From NCBI GenBank assembly GCA_029953675.1, contig JAMWBK010000001.1, positions 1,339,001-1,403,000 of the forward strand: 64,000 nt of DNA, given 5' to 3'. The stretch's first letter is position 1. Every line of letters begins with the position of its first letter. The stretch is from Rhodosorus marinus. Taxonomy: Eukaryota > Rhodophyta > Stylonematophyceae > Stylonematales > Stylonemataceae. The notes under the pieces are model-generated. The model saw nothing but the letters and a program-made list of their open reading frames with translations, had not been told where the DNA came from and searched no databases. Both the position numbers and the translations under genes were made by a program. Positions 20,771 through 30,037 of the stretch are shown here, one piece after another.

Positions 20771-21160
20771 TCAGAATACGAGCTTTTCATCTTCTCTGAG
20801 CTCCTCCTGGGTAAATTCCGTGATCTCCGTGAACTCATCCTCGAAGAATTGGATGAGGTCGCAACCACGGGTTCCCCTGATCTTAGGCGTCTGTGGCAAA
20901 AGCCTCGTCCAGACGGCATCTGCAGTTCCCCCCTGCCTGTAATCGTACGGATCCAGGAGGATCAACCAAGACCGGCTGGGGTCCAGTTGCGCCCTCCACA
21001 TCGCAACGTCAAGTGCTGGGCCCTGCAGCGTAGATGAGAGGACTGCCATCACAAACCTGCCCCCCGTGGAGTTCGTGTCCAGCTCCTCACTCCAGGCGAT
21101 AGCATCGGCATAGTTGTGCAAGTTCAGGTACGCAAGTATCTGAAACTTTCATCTACCGAA
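20771..21160 (-). mobile_element. Copia gag fragment
   Basis: The minus-strand frame contains LHNYADAIAWSEEL, RFVMAVLSST and LDPSRSW. This pattern resembles the gag (UBN2-type) region of Copia polyproteins, in which a NYAxA stretch precedes VMALLSSLP. The frame is open for about 116 codons and ends just upstream of LINE B. With the zinc knuckle and protease beyond the other end of LINE B, it suggests one Copia element split by the insertion. Confidence 0.55.
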
Positions 21161-21769
21161 CGACGACTTGTCCCTTCTCTCCCCGAGAAGGGTTCAGGCA
21201 TCAACATTCTTAACCTCCGTGGCAAACCGCCACCCTCTCTTTCCTCCCTCGCCATTACGACAAAGAAAAAGAACTAACCTAATGCCTTTGCGATGAGACC
21301 ATGTTCCCCCCCCAAATTTTCGCCAGCACCGGTACCCCTTCTTTATTGAGCACTAACGCGCTGCGAACCTACAATTCATTAAGTACTCGATCGGTTAGTC
21401 CGCCGTAGTACGACGAGGATGGATCATCCAGATCAATCACGATACAACCGTCTGCGTTGCTACATACCGGGTATCTACTGGGCTTTACTAGGTATCTACT
21501 AACTACTTATGCTACTGCCTACTACCGCCAGTACCCGCTTAGGTCTGATCACGAATGACCTCACCTACCAACACCTGAGAACTGATATTCTATGCTCTGT
21601 CTGTAGCAAGAGGTGCAAAATCGAAACGACTCCAAACAGCATGAAGACTTGTCAGTTGCTGATACAGTTGCCATCCCGTCACATGGCCCTGAAACGTGTT
21701 GACGGAGGTAATCAACGTGAAACCCTAGAAAAGGAACAAGGCGTGTTGAATCAAGACACATATGTGTAG
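21161..21769. other. Unassigned sequence between Copia remnants
   Basis: No gene was recognised. Short open stretches on both strands lack motifs. The right part may be LTR sequence leading into 21770. Confidence 0.35.
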
Positions 21770-22031
21770 ACTCTGAGGTGACTTAGAAGAGTCGGAGGAA
21801 ACCAAGCACGGTACCTATATAAGCCAAACTCACCGGCATACTAGTGAGGGATACTCCAAGACAAGAAACAAGAGACACAACAAGCGTCAACTCTGAGGTG
21901 ACTTCGGAGAGTTGGAGGAAACCAAGTGATACCCATATGAGCCAAACTCAACGCATCCTAGTCAGGGATACTCCGAGACAAGCAATAAGAGATGTAACAA
22001 GTAAGGACACAAATACCTGATTTTGTTAACA
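21770..22031 (+). mobile_element. Copia LTR 3' portion with duplicated promoter segment
   Basis: Two tandem units of about 118 bp begin with ACTCTGAGGTGACTT (about 21772 and 21890) and share GGAGGAAACCAAG and GGGATACTCC. The first contains TATATAAG near 21816, a plausible LTR TATA box. The LTR end reads TTTTGTTAACA at about 22021-22031 and is followed by GGTTAT, the start of a degenerate primer-binding site. A second copy of the same LTR end is at about 23630-23707. Confidence 0.6.
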
Positions 22032-22039
22032 GGTTATCT

Positions 22040-22578
22040 GGGGTTAGGGTACAACGGTTTCATCACTGCCCAACATCAACTGGACTGTGGCAACGTCGGC
22101 ATGACGAAATCTGCAGAGAGCTGGCACGGTGGCTAAGGCGATGGAACTTCATGGACGTAGAGCAAGAACCTGAGGGGTACTTCGAGAACTACGGACTGCG
22201 ACCTGATATCGTTGCTAGGCATCCGAGGACCAAACAAAGGTATGCGCTGGATGTGACGGTGGTGTCACCATTACAGGGAAAATATTTGCGGCGGAGCCAA
22301 GATGATAGCGGATACGCGGCGAGAGCTGCGGAGAAGTGGAAAATCGCTCACTACAAAGAAGCGATGGTGATCGAGAAACCGGATGATAAGTTCATCCCGA
22401 TAGCGATAGAGACGTTTGGGCGTACGGGGCAAATGGCACAAGAGTTCCTCCGCGACAGCTGCAAACACCTACTGCACAGGAGTGAGGAGCTGAGAGACGT
22501 GAGATCCCAGATAAAACGGCAACTATGGCGAGGTAACGCAGAGATAGCATTAGGCGCTTTGCGCGTGGACCAGCTGGA
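22040..22578 (+). mobile_element. LINE family C: restriction-like endonuclease fragment
   Basis: An open frame from about 22079 (TGLWQRRHDEICREL) through MDVEQEPEGYFENYGLRPDI, then YALDVTVVSP and AAEKWKIAHYKEA, matches the restriction-like endonuclease at the C-terminus of R2/CRE-type LINEs: the RPDI...LDVTV core followed by a Lys...Tyr signature. It is only distantly related to families A and B. The frame is interrupted at 22578 by an A insertion and resumes at 23478. Confidence 0.65.
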
Positions 22579-23466
22579 TTACTGGCATAGCCTGAAGCGC
22601 TACGCAAGGCGTGAAGATGAACAAATAACTAGGGAGGGAAGTATGCAACCCCAGGCGCCGATGGCGCGCCTCGGAAAGCATGTCGCTGGAATATCGCCAA
22701 AGGGAGACACTTAAACGCCTCAAGAGCGCCAAATATTCAGTAGGATGCTCAGCAAAACATTTCCGCAACCACTCTAAACCCGACTTATCGACGTGACCAA
22801 AGCTTTCCACAATGAATGGCTGGAACCGGTGAGAGCGACCCTCAGTGCAAGGCAGACTGGCCATGCTCTCAGCATACCGTCGTTCCTTAACTCTTCGAAG
22901 GGCTGAAGCCGCGGCCCCCCGGCGGCGGGCGGCTGCGGTGAGGTGGGCGCTGGCCACGGGGCAGGTAATCGCAAGGTCCACATATGTTGAGCGTCTGGCA
23001 GCAGCGTCAGAGACGAGGAGATCGGCTATACAACGGGGCGGTGCAGAGTCCGAGATTGATCTGGGCAGTTCCGACTCAACCTCAACCGTATGCCCTATTC
23101 GAGTCAAAAATTCGCTGAGGATGTACTTGAGGCGAGTGTGACGCCTCGTACGGAGACCTCGCAACAGTCCGCAGGAACCCAGGAAGTGGTAGCCACAAGC
23201 GTCAATCCGGCTCTCACATCCCTGACAGAAAGACGGCCGATTAGAGTGCCACGGAGCCTGTGGCAAACCGAGATAGATCCGTGCGGCAGAACGGAACTGG
23301 AAAGCATCGAGACGATGACTCAATGACGACGGTAGAGTGGTTAACCACAAGTGCGAGAGGTGGCCTCCCATGCCGCGGAGACGAGCGGCAGTGGTAGGCG
23401 GCGTGAGAGGAGAATTGAGCATGACTGTGTGAGCGGCACTGTGTTGGCCCCAGGTGAGGCTATGTT
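22579..23466 (-). mobile_element. LINE A 5'-truncated copy with 11-bp target duplication
   Basis: This 888-bp A 3' end is inserted in the C element and flanked by GACCAGCTGGA at 22568-22578 and 23467-23477. The CCHC finger and endonuclease are in one frame. The usual TAG stop has changed to TTG, so the frame reads on into flanking DNA. TGG is present where the 9445-14725 copy has TGA. Confidence 0.85.
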
Positions 23467-23477
23467 GACCAGCTGGA

Positions 23478-23529
23478 GAATCCGCTGGTGCCTGTTTTTT
23501 CTTTTGAACGTAGCATGAGACCCCGGTAG
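23478..23529 (+). mobile_element. LINE C ORF end beyond the A insertion
   Basis: Skipping the A insertion and one target duplication, the C frame continues for 17 codons after the duplicated VDQLE segment, ending SMRPR and TAG at 23527-23529. Sequence to about 23620 may be the C 3' UTR. Confidence 0.6.
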
Positions 23530-23629
23530 CGGGGTTCCAATAAGTTTCTCCCTAGATAGGATTAGACGTAGTGTTGCGCTGCAGTAGGCAGCTGCCCAGT
23601 AAAGCTTACGGTTACGTTAGTCTGGGGTT

Positions 23630-24461
23630 CCTAGTGAGGGATACTCCCAAACAAGCAATAAGAGATGTAACAAGTAAGGACACAGATACCTGATTTTGTT
23701 GACAGCTTATGGGCACAGCCTGGGTTTAAAAAAAAAAAAAGTCGCAAGAAGAATGGATTCGGTTGGATATTTTCTTAGATGTCCACCCAAAGTTGACAGG
23801 ACCGGATGACTATAACAATTGGAGAGCCAGCGTCACCAATGGATTCAAGCTGGGAGGTGTACATGAAGCCGTGTTGGGGCAGGAGGATAATGTGGACGAA
23901 CGAGTTCGAGCGGTGTCGCTGCTCAAATTGAACCTGGGAATTGAAGCTATGCTGATCGCAGAACAGCCCATAGACGCAAAAGAACCCATGGAAAAATTGG
24001 AAAAGAAACACGTCACGAAAACGATAGCGACCTTTGTGAATGTGAAACATGAACGGCAACCAAATTTCAACGAGGTACCATGAAAGGAACACTGGCCCAC
24101 GCCAGCCAACTTGGAGAAACAATCCACACGGACGTTTCGGACACTAAATATATCGAAAGGAGCAGAATATTGGCTCACCTTTACCGACGAGGTATCGAGA
24201 TTCACCACAATCTACGGAACAGAAGAAGAGCGACGTATCCCAGGTATTCGACGTATGCATGGCATATTTCGAACGCATAACTGGCCAAAAGGCAACCACC
24301 GCCAACTCAGCACAGGAGCAGAATACCTGGCTTTAATACCTACGGATGAAAGAAAATTCAAGAAGCTTGACATCACCCTGGACACAAGGTCTAGACACGA
24401 CGTCTTGAATTTTAACTACGTATGGTGTATTGGGTCTGGTTCTTGTAGAAATGTACAGTAG
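23630..24461 (+). mobile_element. Copia remnant: LTR end, gag start, integrase piece
   Basis: The LTR end (GATTTTGTTGACA, about 23707) is followed by GCTTATGGGCACAGCC, a degenerate match to an internal initiator tRNA-Met site. A gag N-terminus follows near 23779 (PKLTGPDDYNNWRASV) with a likely one-base insertion at its start. From about 24110 the sequence jumps to integrase core: GETIHTDVSD, then FTDEVSRFTTIYG and, in another frame, QVFDVCMAYFERITG. Large internal deletion and frameshifts make it non-functional. Confidence 0.65.
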
Positions 24462-24479
24462 AGCCCCGACAAGTTCACG

Positions 24480-24746
24480 GTAAGGAAACTCCTCTTACCT
24501 TCAGGATTTTTCTGTCGGTATATAGTCCTTTGTCGTCTGCGTTGGCACAGGTTTGCTCTAGCTTATTCTGAACTCTTCGAGTATTTTCTCGATGTATGTC
24601 TTCTGCCCAAGAACATCATCCATTAACTTGGGGCAGAAGATATACATCGAGAAAATACTCGAAGAATGCAGAATGAGGGAGAGCAAACCGGTGCCAACGT
24701 CCATGACAAAGGGCTATATGCCGGCGGAAAAGTCTCGGACTGGTTA
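24480..24746. mobile_element. Two Copia reverse transcriptase pieces in inverted orientation
   Basis: The minus strand (about 24611 to 24500) reads LGQKTYIEKILEEF, then SKPVP, and the plus strand (about 24632-24745) reads LGQKIYIEKILEEC, then SKPVPTSMTKGYMP. Both match the end of the Copia RT domain (QxxYIxxLLxxF...PxxTP). The two copies form a foldback with arms of about 100 bp around a loop of about 22 bp. The plus copy is open; the minus copy contains stops. Confidence 0.7.
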
Positions 24747-24789
24747 AGTTTTCTTCTGTAGACCCGTGCCCATACGCCGTCAGCCGTCT

Positions 24790-24915
24790 AGTGGCTGGGC
24801 GGTTCGTTCCAGCACCCTCGAGAATACCGCCTTGCGTATCGTCTCTCGGTGTCCGTGGCCTCCTCGGGGTTGTCAATTACTACCCGTAGACCTCTCAAGT
24901 CAAGAAAGGTCTCGG
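24790..24915 (-). repeat. Dispersed repeat, copy 1
   Basis: The reverse complement of this stretch matches 27775-27890 closely (shared GGTAGTAATTGACAACC and GGCGGTATTCTCGAGGGTGC). On the minus strand it is open and reads LDLRGLRVVIDNPEEATD, which may be polyprotein sequence, but I cannot place it. Confidence 0.6.
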
Positions 24916-25184
24916 CCTGCAAAAAAAGCAACTTTCAGTATCTGAAAGACAAGATCTCCATTAAAAACGGAGGATAATTTGAACTGTCCTCTGGAGTCCC
25001 GACCAGTAATCAATCGTTACAGTTGCAGCTATTCGCAACTTGATGCATGCAAATTTTAGAGGCTGGTTACAAATATTTTTCTGGAGGGGGTTATGTTTGG
25101 TTAGTGGCTTGCCACGCCAGCTTACCGCGCTTTGCTCAGACTTTGCACCGCTTTCTGCTGCGGAGCAACCCCTTTTACTCCCCG

Positions 25185-25482
25185 AAATACACCGGAGGCT
25201 TTGTCTTCCACAGGCATTCGTGCTTCGGCTCTCGCTCATCGCCTGCTACCTCTGCTCATTGAGCGCTTTGGGCTTGTGGATTCCGTTGGTTTCTCGTTGG
25301 CTTCGGGAAGTGTTCCGCAAACACCCTGACCGTCTGTCCTCGTTGTTAACCCGTTAAGTTTCTTGCTGTAGCCTATGAACGCTACTTTGATGTTGGAGGC
25401 GCGTGATCTTCGCTGCGCTTCGTCCTTTTTTTCCTCTTCGTTTTTTTTTTTCAGCTCCCATTGAACCAATTCATTCATTCGA
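25185..25482 (+). mobile_element. Diverged LINE B-like 3' end
   Basis: The sequence resembles the B tail at perhaps 75-80%: TACACCGGAGGCTTTGTCTT, then GAGCGCTTTGGGCTTGTGGA and GATGTTGGAGGCGCG, a T-rich 3' UTR and the terminus CCAATTCATTCATTCG. It carries frame disruptions. It represents an older B subfamily whose terminus has ATTC repeats. Confidence 0.7.
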
Positions 25483-25537
25483 TGTCTGGTACTACTACGC
25501 CCTGCGTAGTGTTTAAGGCTACGTTAGTACACTACTA

Positions 25538-25721
25538 CTTTGCTGAGCATCCTACTGAATATTTGGCGCTCTTGAGGCGTTTAAGTGTCTCCCTTTGGCG
25601 ATATTCCAGCGACATGCTTTCCGAGGCGCGCCATCGGCGCCTGGGGTTGCATGCTTCCCTCCCTAGTTATTAGTTCATCTTCACGCCTTGCGTAGCGCTT
25701 CAGGCTATGCTAGTAAAGTCC
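25538..25721 (+). mobile_element. LINE A very short 3' end with 12-bp target duplication
   Basis: This 184-bp A tail (FAEHPTEYLALLRR through the stop, then the 3' UTR ending TAGTAAAGTCC) is flanked by AGTACACTACTA at 25526-25537 and 25722-25733. It defines the precise 3' end of family A. Confidence 0.9.
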
Positions 25722-25994
25722 AGTACACTACTAATACGTAGTGTTCTAAGTTCACAGGCAAACTCTGCCAAAGCTAACACGTGTCACATGCTAAATGAGC
25801 TTGCGTGGTGACCTTCAGAGCAACTTTGGATAAGGCAGGCTCTTTCCGTTCCTGCGCACCAAAAAAAAGCGGACCACGTCTTGACCCCCCAAAATTACAT
25901 CGGTATTAAGACTAGATGAAATTCGTTATTTCTGTCCACTTTCAAGAAATGGGCGGCGGCGAGTTGGACGTGGATTCCACTGCCAACTCCGAGG

Positions 25995-26205
25995 GGATAA
26001 AATAACTTTGATATAAGGTAATTAAACCAATTATATCTCTTTCGAGCTCGTTCTAACCTATTACCATCTGCTATGGCGCACCGAAGTATTAGATATCATT
26101 AAAGGGCATAAAATAAGTTTAATATAAACTTATTAGACCAAATATATTACTTATCTTTTATCTTCAACCAATTGAAATCTGTTACTCTTAAAATACTGGA
26201 CCGTT
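25995..26205. repeat. AT-rich imperfect tandem repeat
   Basis: Two units of about 100-110 bp start with ATAAAATAA(C/G)TTT(G/A)ATATAA at about 25998 and 26109. They align loosely over their length, including CCAA(T)TATAT and ATCTG(C/T)TA segments. Confidence 0.5.
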
Positions 26206-27475
26206 TAAAAAGCATTTTGATTGTTTTAAACAAGCTGTGGTTGAAATAATTTTAAGATCAGCTGAAGCTCTGTTACTCGGCTGCCCAGTTTCTGGTGAGG
26301 TGCTAGTGCAAACCCCGCCATCGTGCTAGGCTGGTCACGGAACTATCCTTGAAACTCTGACTCCGTACCAATGCTGCTCCGTTACTGTACCCCCCTTCAT
26401 CAGCATGGTCGTGTTTTTATGCTACTCAGAGCAGTTCGGCTGTGAATGATGAGGTCATAACACCGCCGTGGTACGTTTACACACGCGCGATCCAAATCAC
26501 CGCGTTAGCTCTTTAAATTCCGCTGTTGTGGGCCCTCTATTCGCTGAGGTTTTGCCGCTCTCATGCAGCCGTAGTTTTAAGAGGCCCGCTCTCTTGCATT
26601 TCGTCCTCTCACGCTATGTGGTAGCCATTCGGTGCTCAATTATTTCGCTAGTGCTCGATCGGGATATAAAGCGTCAGAAGCACACGATGGACCTGACAAA
26701 ACAACCAAAAATCCACTCCGCGTTGAAAAAAAACCAGAAATGAATGCGTTGCATCACGTTCGACCCGTCGCGACATTCGCAACAACGGCTGTCTCTCCTC
26801 CCCTCTCCCCCTTTTGCAAATTTGTGATTACTATGGTAAAACGTAACCATTTTACCAAAACGGAGAAGGCGGTAATCTTCGCAACTTTGGCCAACCTCCC
26901 TGGCTCAACCAGTACTACTCCCTGCTAACTTCCGAAATCTGGGACCCCCCAGGGAAGTTGTTTTGGTGGGCTTCACGACGGCCAAGGCTGGGATTTGTTT
27001 TTTTTCCTTTTTCCATGCCCACCATTTGAGTCTGGGACTCTACGAAATTCGTGATGGATTTTGTTTTGAGCGCCAGGGAGTGCTGTGGAAAAATCAAACA
27101 ATTTCGAAGGAGAGAGAAGTCAAACCACAACAAAAAAAAAAAAAAAAAACCTTCCGCGTTGTAAAGCCACGGTGTATTAAACTCCCAAACTACCCCACCT
27201 TTTCACCTCAACCCCACCCCACACCTACCTTTTCTAATAAATGAAGAAAAAGGTTTTCCTCAACCCTTAATTACGTATTGAAACACGAGCCGCCCTTGGG
27301 CTCACTGTAAAATATTCAAATTTGGTGCATTTTTTCTCTTGCTCATGGATGAATGCAGTTTTTGTAAAATAAAAACCAATAAATCCAAATCCCGCTGAAT
27401 TATTAGAGTAGTTTTAAATTTTGCAAATGTCCTTTGTCCGAAATATTTACCGTCATAGCGGGTTGTGTCTTATTA

Positions 27476-27664
27476 CGACGTATGATCGTGGGAACATCGG
27501 CTATACAACACCCCGTTGGCCCAGTCAAGGTTGCTTCAAAACCTGGTTATGCCTTGTCTTGTAGTCGTTTTCTGTGTTTTCTACAACGACGGATGATCGC
27601 GGGAACATAGGCTATCCACCTTGCTGGCCCAGTCAAGATTGCTTAAAAAACCTGGTTGTTCATC
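27476..27664 (+). repeat. Imperfect tandem repeat, about 108-bp period
   Basis: GATGATCGCGGGAACAT-type sequence followed by GGCTAT, TGGCCCAGTCAAG and TTGCTT...AACCTGGTT occurs at 27480-27550 and again at 27590-27658. Confidence 0.65.
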
Positions 27665-27774
27665 ATCAGTTTATCAGAGTGTTTTATCTTCTTTTTTTCT
27701 TCACCCAAGCTAGCTTTTGCCGTTCCAAACACGTCTTTAATGGAGAACTTGTCTTTCAGACACTGGCCGTTCCA

Positions 27775-27890
27775 GGCCCAGTTCTTTCTTGACTTCAGAG
27801 GTCTCGGGTAGTAATTGACAACCCTGAGGAGGCGACGGACACCGGGAGACGATACGTACGGCGGTATTCTCGAGGGTGCTGGAATGAACA
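27775..27890 (+). repeat. Dispersed repeat, copy 2
   Basis: This is the plus-strand counterpart of 24790-24915, with substitutions and stops. It is flanked by a short direct repeat (27681-27722 and 27898-27939). Confidence 0.6.
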
Positions 27891-28384
27891 TGTGTATTGT
27901 TTTATATTCCTTTTTTCTTCACCCAAACTAACTCTTGGAGAAGAAGAATTCCCGATTGGCCGAGGACACTAGACTGGCTACCAGCACGATTCACCGGGGA
28001 AGTGTCTTTTCTTTCTGGAGGTTGAGATCTGTCTGTCGAACGTCGTGATAGAAGACAGCCACCGCAAGAGATAAATTTTTATTTAATTCATTATAGACAC
28101 TCTCTAGTACAATCGCATAATTTTTAACCATTGTGGAACGAACAAAAAAGGTTGAAAATTTCGATTGGGACCATATGGGAACATTGGCCAATACGCTTGT
28201 CCCCGGCCAATGGTTGTGGATTTTCCCTGACCTAGTCATGGCCGTATCTTATATAAAGATTAGATTACCTGGATTCGGCAAGAAGACACGTCCTTGTTGG
28301 CTAAATGCTCCATATGGATGTCTTTCGCTTCGTCGCCTCGGCTAGTCCCTCTTCCTTTCTCTTTTTTTTGAACTCGGGTGCGCT

Positions 28385-28424
28385 GGTAAGATCGTCTTAA
28401 CCATTCGTTCGGTAAGATCGTCTT
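28385..28424. other. AACCATTCGTTC insert between perfect 14-bp direct repeats
   Basis: GGTAAGATCGTCTT occurs at 28385-28398 and 28411-28424, separated by exactly AACCATTCGTTC. The spacer equals the last 12 bases of family B. This fits a minimal retrotransposon insertion with its target duplication. Confidence 0.65.
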
Positions 28425-28597
28425 CGGCAATGAAAAAACTACAACAATAAACATTAATATATATTTGTTTTTCTACAAGACGGAATATTGGGGAAGAGGC
28501 CAGGGGGGGGAGGGGTTAAGGTGGCATCTTTGGAGGGGATAATTCACGAAGGGGGAGGCAGAATGTTTTTTGTGTTCAGAAAATTTTTGAATTTGCT

Positions 28598-28940
28598 CAT
28601 CAACAACGTTTGATAATGCATCAAAATGTTTTCGAGATATTTTTAATTTTCCGTGGGTTGCGTGTGTCTAGTTTTGTTGCAATTGGCTGATGCTGGGTGA
28701 AAGCCTCTACAGTTCCCTCTTTTTTCCTGGCCAGATGGTGGAATAGTAGTTATTTTTATACACAGAGACATCAACAACGTTTGATAATGCATCAAAATGT
28801 TTTCGAGATATTTTTAATTTTCCGTGGGTTGCGTGTGTCTAGTTTTGTTGCAATTGGCTGATGCTGGGTGAAAGCCTCTACAGTTCCCTCTTTTTTCCTG
28901 GCCAGATGGTGGAATAGTAGTTATTTTTATACACAGAGAC
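28598..28940 (+). repeat. Perfect 171-bp tandem duplication
   Basis: The units 28598-28768 and 28769-28939 appear identical at every base. Neither contains a convincing gene. The lack of divergence implies a very recent event, or an assembly artefact. Confidence 0.9.
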
Positions 28941-29129
28941 ATAAAAAACCGGGGGTGGGTGGTAGAGGGGGTGCCGCTCCTCCTTCCATTATTTTCATCC
29001 ACTTTAATCTACTCTATTGCTGAGGACAAAAAACAACAACAAAAACACTTCAGTGTAAGTAACAAAATCTCACATTTCCACTGGCAATCTATGAGTAAAG
29101 ACGAGTAAACGTGAAAAGATACTCACCTT

Positions 29130-29199
29130 GGAACATCGGCCAACCTCTATGGCCCCGGCTCAGCCCCTTCCGGGGGCCGGGAAGGTTCGCCGATGTTCC
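29130..29199. repeat. 70-bp palindromic hairpin element
   Basis: GGAACATCGGC pairs with GCCGATGTTCC at the ends; AACCT with AGGTT and GGCCCCGG with CCGGGGGCC continue the stem inward around a loop of about 11 nt. Similar GGAACATYGGCC words, some palindromic, recur at 28.17, 40.97, 41.04 and 47.8 kb. Confidence 0.65.
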
Positions 29200-29862
29200 G
29201 ATCGCGGTGTTTGTTATTTTAAAAATGAATCGATCGGAGTGGGATTTTGAGCGATGCTAAAGAGCTCGTTTGCTGGTTTGGGTGACGCTAGTAATGTCGC
29301 TTTAGGCTATGCTAGTAAAGCCATGTTGACAAAGCAGGTGTTTAGTACCTATTTCTAATGTCTCTTGTTGCTTTATCAACAAGTAATACGCCAGAACTAT
29401 GGCAACTCTGCTTTGGGAGGGGGGAGGGACTCGTTTACCACCTTCGGTAACTGTCGATGGGTTAATTTCCAGGATGCACCGAGGATATTCGACGCCCCTC
29501 TTCAACAAAGTCGCAGGTAACATACTTCCCTATATGGGCAACCACAGAAGATGAGTGTGTGGTTTTTTAAATTTTTTTTTTTCGAGTTTCGGTCGAGTAC
29601 GTTTCTGTAGCACCTCGTCGAAGTGAAGAAGGGGAAAAAACCAACAAAGTCCGAGCATGTAAATGTCAGGTTTGCACTTACTCACAAGTTTAATGTTTGC
29701 AACCGGACTGTGCCGCCAATGGTAGACAAAACAAGTAGGAAAAAAAAAAAGTTAAGAACCTGACCTTAAATCGGTCGCGGAGGGGGCTGGGAAACCCATG
29801 TCACGAATGCACCGGCTTTAGAAGAATGAGAACGGATTTTGAAGAGCATTCTCAAGATGGCT

Positions 29863-29913
29863 TATAAAGAGTTGTATCTTTGATTTCTACGACGGTGAGG
29901 GAGGGAGGGAGGG
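29863..29913 (+). promoter_or_regulatory. TATA-like box and G-quadruplex motif upstream of gene 2
   Basis: TATAAA lies at 29863-29868. At 29899-29913 four GGG runs are separated by single A residues, a canonical intramolecular quadruplex pattern. They lie about 175 and 130 bp upstream of ATG 30038. The role is inferred from position. Confidence 0.45.
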
Positions 29914-30037
29914 AAGAATGGGATTGCCCTATCGGACGAGTGGATGTTTTGAGGATTTTAGGAGGAGTTTCCAAGAGGGCCGTGAGACCACGGTAGGATA
30001 GAACTATGAGGATTTGAGTGCCGGGAGTCCGGGAAAC

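Larger units (their letters stand above)
25734..29862. other. Gene-poor interval upstream of gene 2
   Basis: No protein gene could be supported. The interval holds the repeats at 25995-26205, 27476-27664, 27775-27890 and 28598-28940, the insert at 28385-28424 and the hairpin at 29130-29199, listed separately. It also has a short direct repeat (27681-27722 and 27898-27939), an 18-nt A tract near 27131-27148, and a short A-family tail (GGCTATGCTAGTAAAGCC) near 29305-29322. Confidence 0.45.

Noticed and set aside
26400-26940. Possible protein gene with a TATAAA-like element
   Set aside because: The open stretches are short, change frame and have no recognisable motif.
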